Below are positions 61,823 through 64,000 of a stretch of 64,000 nt of DNA, one piece after another. Made by a program: the position numbers and the translations under genes. This stretch comes from Bacteroidales bacterium (GTDB lineage Bacteria > Bacteroidota > Bacteroidia > Bacteroidales > JAADJA01), in the NCBI GenBank assembly GCA_021740645.1, contig JAIOZL010000020.1:1-64000 (forward strand), written 5' to 3'. The first letter of the stretch is position 1. Every line of letters begins with the position of its first letter. Under the pieces are notes generated by a model, which made no database searches, was not told the DNA's origin, and worked only from the letters and a program-made list of their open reading frames with translations.

Positions 61823-63148
61823 ATGGGAATGAAAGGATTTTTTAAGGACATTATAAAAATATCAGGCAGCAATACCCTGGCTGCAGTTATTAATGTCCTG
61901 ATCGGTGTGATCATTACCCGATCGCTTGGCCCTGAAGGCAGAGGTATTTATGCTGCGATATTAATTGTTCCCGGACTAGTTATTCGCTTCGCTGAGTTAG
62001 GTATTCGCAGGTCAGTCATTTATCATATTGGCAAAGCTAATTTTGAGGATGCCCAAATTGTTTACTCCCTGCTGGTAACAGTAGCCGGAACAATTATTCT
62101 GGGAATATTTATCAGCCTTGGCTTTTACTTTTTCCTTGACAACCCTGAGTTTACCATTCCCCTTATTGTGATTGCAGTGGTTCGGATTCCATTACAATTG
62201 ATCAGAAGGTATGCCGGGGGTTTTTTGATGGGAAAGCAAATGTATAACAGCTCCATTTATTTAAGATGGTCTTTTCTGGGCATTTATCTGTTAAGCACGG
62301 TAATTTTCCTTATCATTTTTAAAATGGGTGTAATGGGGGCACTTTTAGCTTTAGTGTCATCCAATTTGCTAATTTCCATTTATATCGTCTTTTTAGTTAA
62401 AAGTCAAATTGGTAAGCTTGGCCATTTTAACGCCAAATCCATGTGGGAGATGCTAAAGTTCGGGCTTCTTTATTCGGCTACTACTTTTGTAATGATGCTG
62501 CATTTAAAGGTGGATATTCTTATCCTGGGCAAATTATCCACCTTTGAGCAAATTGGGTTTTACTCTCTGGCTACAGCCATTGCCGGCAATTGGCAAATAC
62601 CTTTTTCGGTAGGAGGGGTCATTATCAGCAGTTCGGCAAATGAGCAGGATGAACAAATTAAAAATAAAAACATTTCCAAGTTTGCACGGATTTCATTTCT
62701 TATAGGTTTGTTATCTTATATCGCCCTTTATTTCCTTGCACCCTTTTTAATTGAATTCTTATACGGCAAGGAGTTTATCCCCAGCATTGAGCTGTTGAGA
62801 TATATTATGCCTGCTATTCTGTTATTGATCATTGCTCGTATTTTGGCCAGCAGGTTAGCAGGAGAGGGGAAACCCTACATTTTTATGTTTATCGCCCTTC
62901 CGGCACTTTTTCTTAATATTATCCTGAATTACATTTGGATACCAAAATATGATGCCATGGGAGCAGTGTACGCCACCAATGTGAGTTATGGAATTTTATG
63001 CACGGTTGGATTGTTTGTTTATTTAAAGGAGGTGAATTCAACATTAAAAGAATTCATTGTTTACCGTAAATCAGATTTTGATTTTATCCCAATAGCGCTG
63101 AAGGAACTAAAAAAAAGGTACAGAAAAGTAGTAAGAAGAATAAAATAA
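61823..63148 (+). CDS. Polysaccharide flippase (Wzx/MATE-like)
   Basis: 441 residues with about 12 to 14 helices. Starts MKGFFKDIIKISGSNTLAAVINVLIGVIITRSLGPEGRG, the common opening of polysaccharide-export flippases, and ends in a basic tail (ELKKRYRKVVRRIK). It moves lipid-linked oligosaccharide across the inner membrane. GGAGG lies just before the start. It follows the sulfotransferases by 27 bp and fits a role in exporting the product. Confidence 0.9.
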   Translation: MGMKGFFKDIIKISGSNTLAAVINVLIGVIITRSLGPEGRGIYAAILIVPGLVIRFAELGIRRSVIYHIGKANFEDAQIVYSLLVTVAGTIILGIFISLGFYFFLDNPEFTIPLIVIAVVRIPLQLIRRYAGGFLMGKQMYNSSIYLRWSFLGIYLLSTVIFLIIFKMGVMGALLALVSSNLLISIYIVFLVKSQIGKLGHFNAKSMWEMLKFGLLYSATTFVMMLHLKVDILILGKLSTFEQIGFYSLATAIAGNWQIPFSVGGVIISSSANEQDEQIKNKNISKFARISFLIGLLSYIALYFLAPFLIEFLYGKEFIPSIELLRYIMPAILLLIIARILASRLAGEGKPYIFMFIALPALFLNIILNYIWIPKYDAMGAVYATNVSYGILCTVGLFVYLKEVNSTLKEFIVYRKSDFDFIPIALKELKKRYRKVVRRIK

Positions 63149-63180
63149 AAACAGAAAATCTCTACTGGTTTGCAAGTGGC

Positions 63181-63873
63181 TTATACTTTATGCAAAGAAA
63201 TTTTATAAACTTTATCCCCATTTTTATTTTCTGTAAAATGAATTCCTAAACGCTCATTCACTTCTTCAAGCCTTTGCCCTAAATCTGTAAGATAATCGGA
63301 TTTCTCAATCACCATTAGCAATTCATCTTCAGACCTGGAAAGTTTTATCATAGCTTTTCTTAATTTTTGTGTTTTCTTTTCAAAGTTTTCGGGGGTAAGA
63401 TTGTATTTTTGATTGGTCACATTTTCCTGTCCTTCAGAGAGCTCATAACCCAAAGCCTTATTATACTTTATAGCTTTTTCATTATCTCTCATTACATGGA
63501 TGTATGAGATGTCATCCTTAAAAAGATAAAAGCCTTTTTCGATCAGAATAAATGAAGCCAGAACCGGGGCGGGAGAATTATAATTTGAAGGATCGAATAG
63601 AAATATCCCCGATTGAGAGTCAGCCGGTACTTCACCGATTTTGTCCGACATATTTTTCTCATTGATCATCCCGATTTTTTCTCCATTATATTCAATGATA
63701 TAGTAGAAATTATAAAAGTTATCAATCGATTGAAACCACTTTAATTGCATTTCGGGGGTGATGAATTCCTTGAATTCCATATACTGCCTTACGGAGTTCC
63801 TGGCTTGTCTAACCATTTCAATGTCTTCCTGCCGTAATCTTCGCAAAGTAACTCCGTATTTAATTAACTTCAT
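63181..63873 (-). CDS. GNAT acetyltransferase with coiled-coil tail
   Basis: 230 residues from ATG 63873 (MKLIKYGVTLRRLRQEDIEM); the frame extends upstream without gain. A GNAT domain (1-150) of the PseH-like sugar-acetylating type: IGMINEKNMSDKIGEVPADSQ, SFILIEKGFYLFKDDISYIHVMRDNEKAIKYNKALGYELSEG. A C-terminal helical extension (about 150-215, SEDELLMVIEKSDYLTDLGQRL) follows. Convergent with the flippase gene. May N-acetylate the aminated sugar made by the WecE-like enzyme, by inference. Confidence 0.82.
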   Translation of the reverse strand: MKLIKYGVTLRRLRQEDIEMVRQARNSVRQYMEFKEFITPEMQLKWFQSIDNFYNFYYIIEYNGEKIGMINEKNMSDKIGEVPADSQSGIFLFDPSNYNSPAPVLASFILIEKGFYLFKDDISYIHVMRDNEKAIKYNKALGYELSEGQENVTNQKYNLTPENFEKKTQKLRKAMIKLSRSEDELLMVIEKSDYLTDLGQRLEEVNERLGIHFTENKNGDKVYKISLHKV

Positions 63874-63937
63874 AGGCTGTTTAAATGAAAGAGATTTTAA
63901 AAGGCAGACCAAACCACCTCATTTAATTCTCAAAATT

Positions 63938-64000
63938 ATGGATTCCTTTCGTAGGACTAACATTGAATGGTTATTTTTGTTCCTTTTAAATAAAGACCAT
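63938..64000 (+). CDS. Possible start of a gene running out of the window
   Basis: ATG at 63938 opens 21 codons (MDSFRRTNIEWLFLFLLNKD) with no stop before the window ends. Too short to name. It is divergent from the GNAT gene and would be the next plus-strand gene of the cluster. Confidence 0.3.
   Translation, partial: MDSFRRTNIEWLFLFLLNKDH

Overview
The window looks like a chromosomal segment of a Bacteroidota bacterium (class Bacteroidia by gene content; the genus cannot be read from it). Signs: AT-rich DNA; promoters of the Bacteroidota type (TTG or TTTG, then TAnnTTTG about 20 bp downstream); secreted proteins with C-terminal type IX secretion (T9SS) tails; the Bacteroidota GlmU-like nucleotidyltransferase; type B ribosomal protein L31; and the adjacent prfA-pyrF genes.

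Layout. (1) 1-9523 is a defence island: 126-bp tandem repeats, a GxxExxY protein, the type I restriction subunit HsdR, a RhuM-like protein, and a type IV McrB-McrC pair whose McrB appears to carry two modified-base reader domains. HsdM and HsdS are not in the window and presumably lie to the left. (2) 9524-10931 is debris: a secreted-protein stub cut by an IS3-family remnant, and a scrap of an RHS-repeat gene. (3) 10932-34944 is mostly housekeeping and accessory metabolism in short transcription units: tandem-domain universal stress proteins, pyruvate kinase, an old-yellow-enzyme reductase, an OmpH/Skp-like chaperone, a FabH-like ketoacyl synthase, a ZIP transporter, small membrane proteins, pyrF and prfA. 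(4) 35095-47878 holds a T9SS serine protease, a receiver domain tethered to the membrane, rpmE, a GlmU-like enzyme, Lon, a second T9SS protein, RNase P RNA, a lipoprotein amidohydrolase, a strong candidate for a large structured non-coding RNA (about 45779-46301), an HD-domain protein and a cation efflux protein. (5) 48023-48222 is a tRNA-Arg whose 3' end and terminator are duplicated 93 bp downstream. (6) 48350-56879 encodes a 2494-residue repeat-built surface protein and a beta-helix protein beside it. (7) 57384-64000 is a surface-polysaccharide cluster: a WecE/RffA-like sugar aminotransferase, three tandem sulfotransferase paralogues, a Wzx-like flippase and a GNAT acetyltransferase.

How the parts may work together: the left island offers layered restriction (type I for unmodified DNA, McrBC for modified DNA). 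The right end would build an amino-sugar-containing, possibly sulfated and acylated surface glycan, next to giant exported adhesin-like proteins.

Most noteworthy: the structured RNA candidate at 45779-46301, with a consensus promoter, UUCG- and GNRA-capped hairpins, an H-type pseudoknot and an intrinsic terminator; the GxxExxY gene set between repeat copies that supply the start codons of two adjacent genes; and the double-reader McrB. All calls come from reading the sequence; no database search was run.
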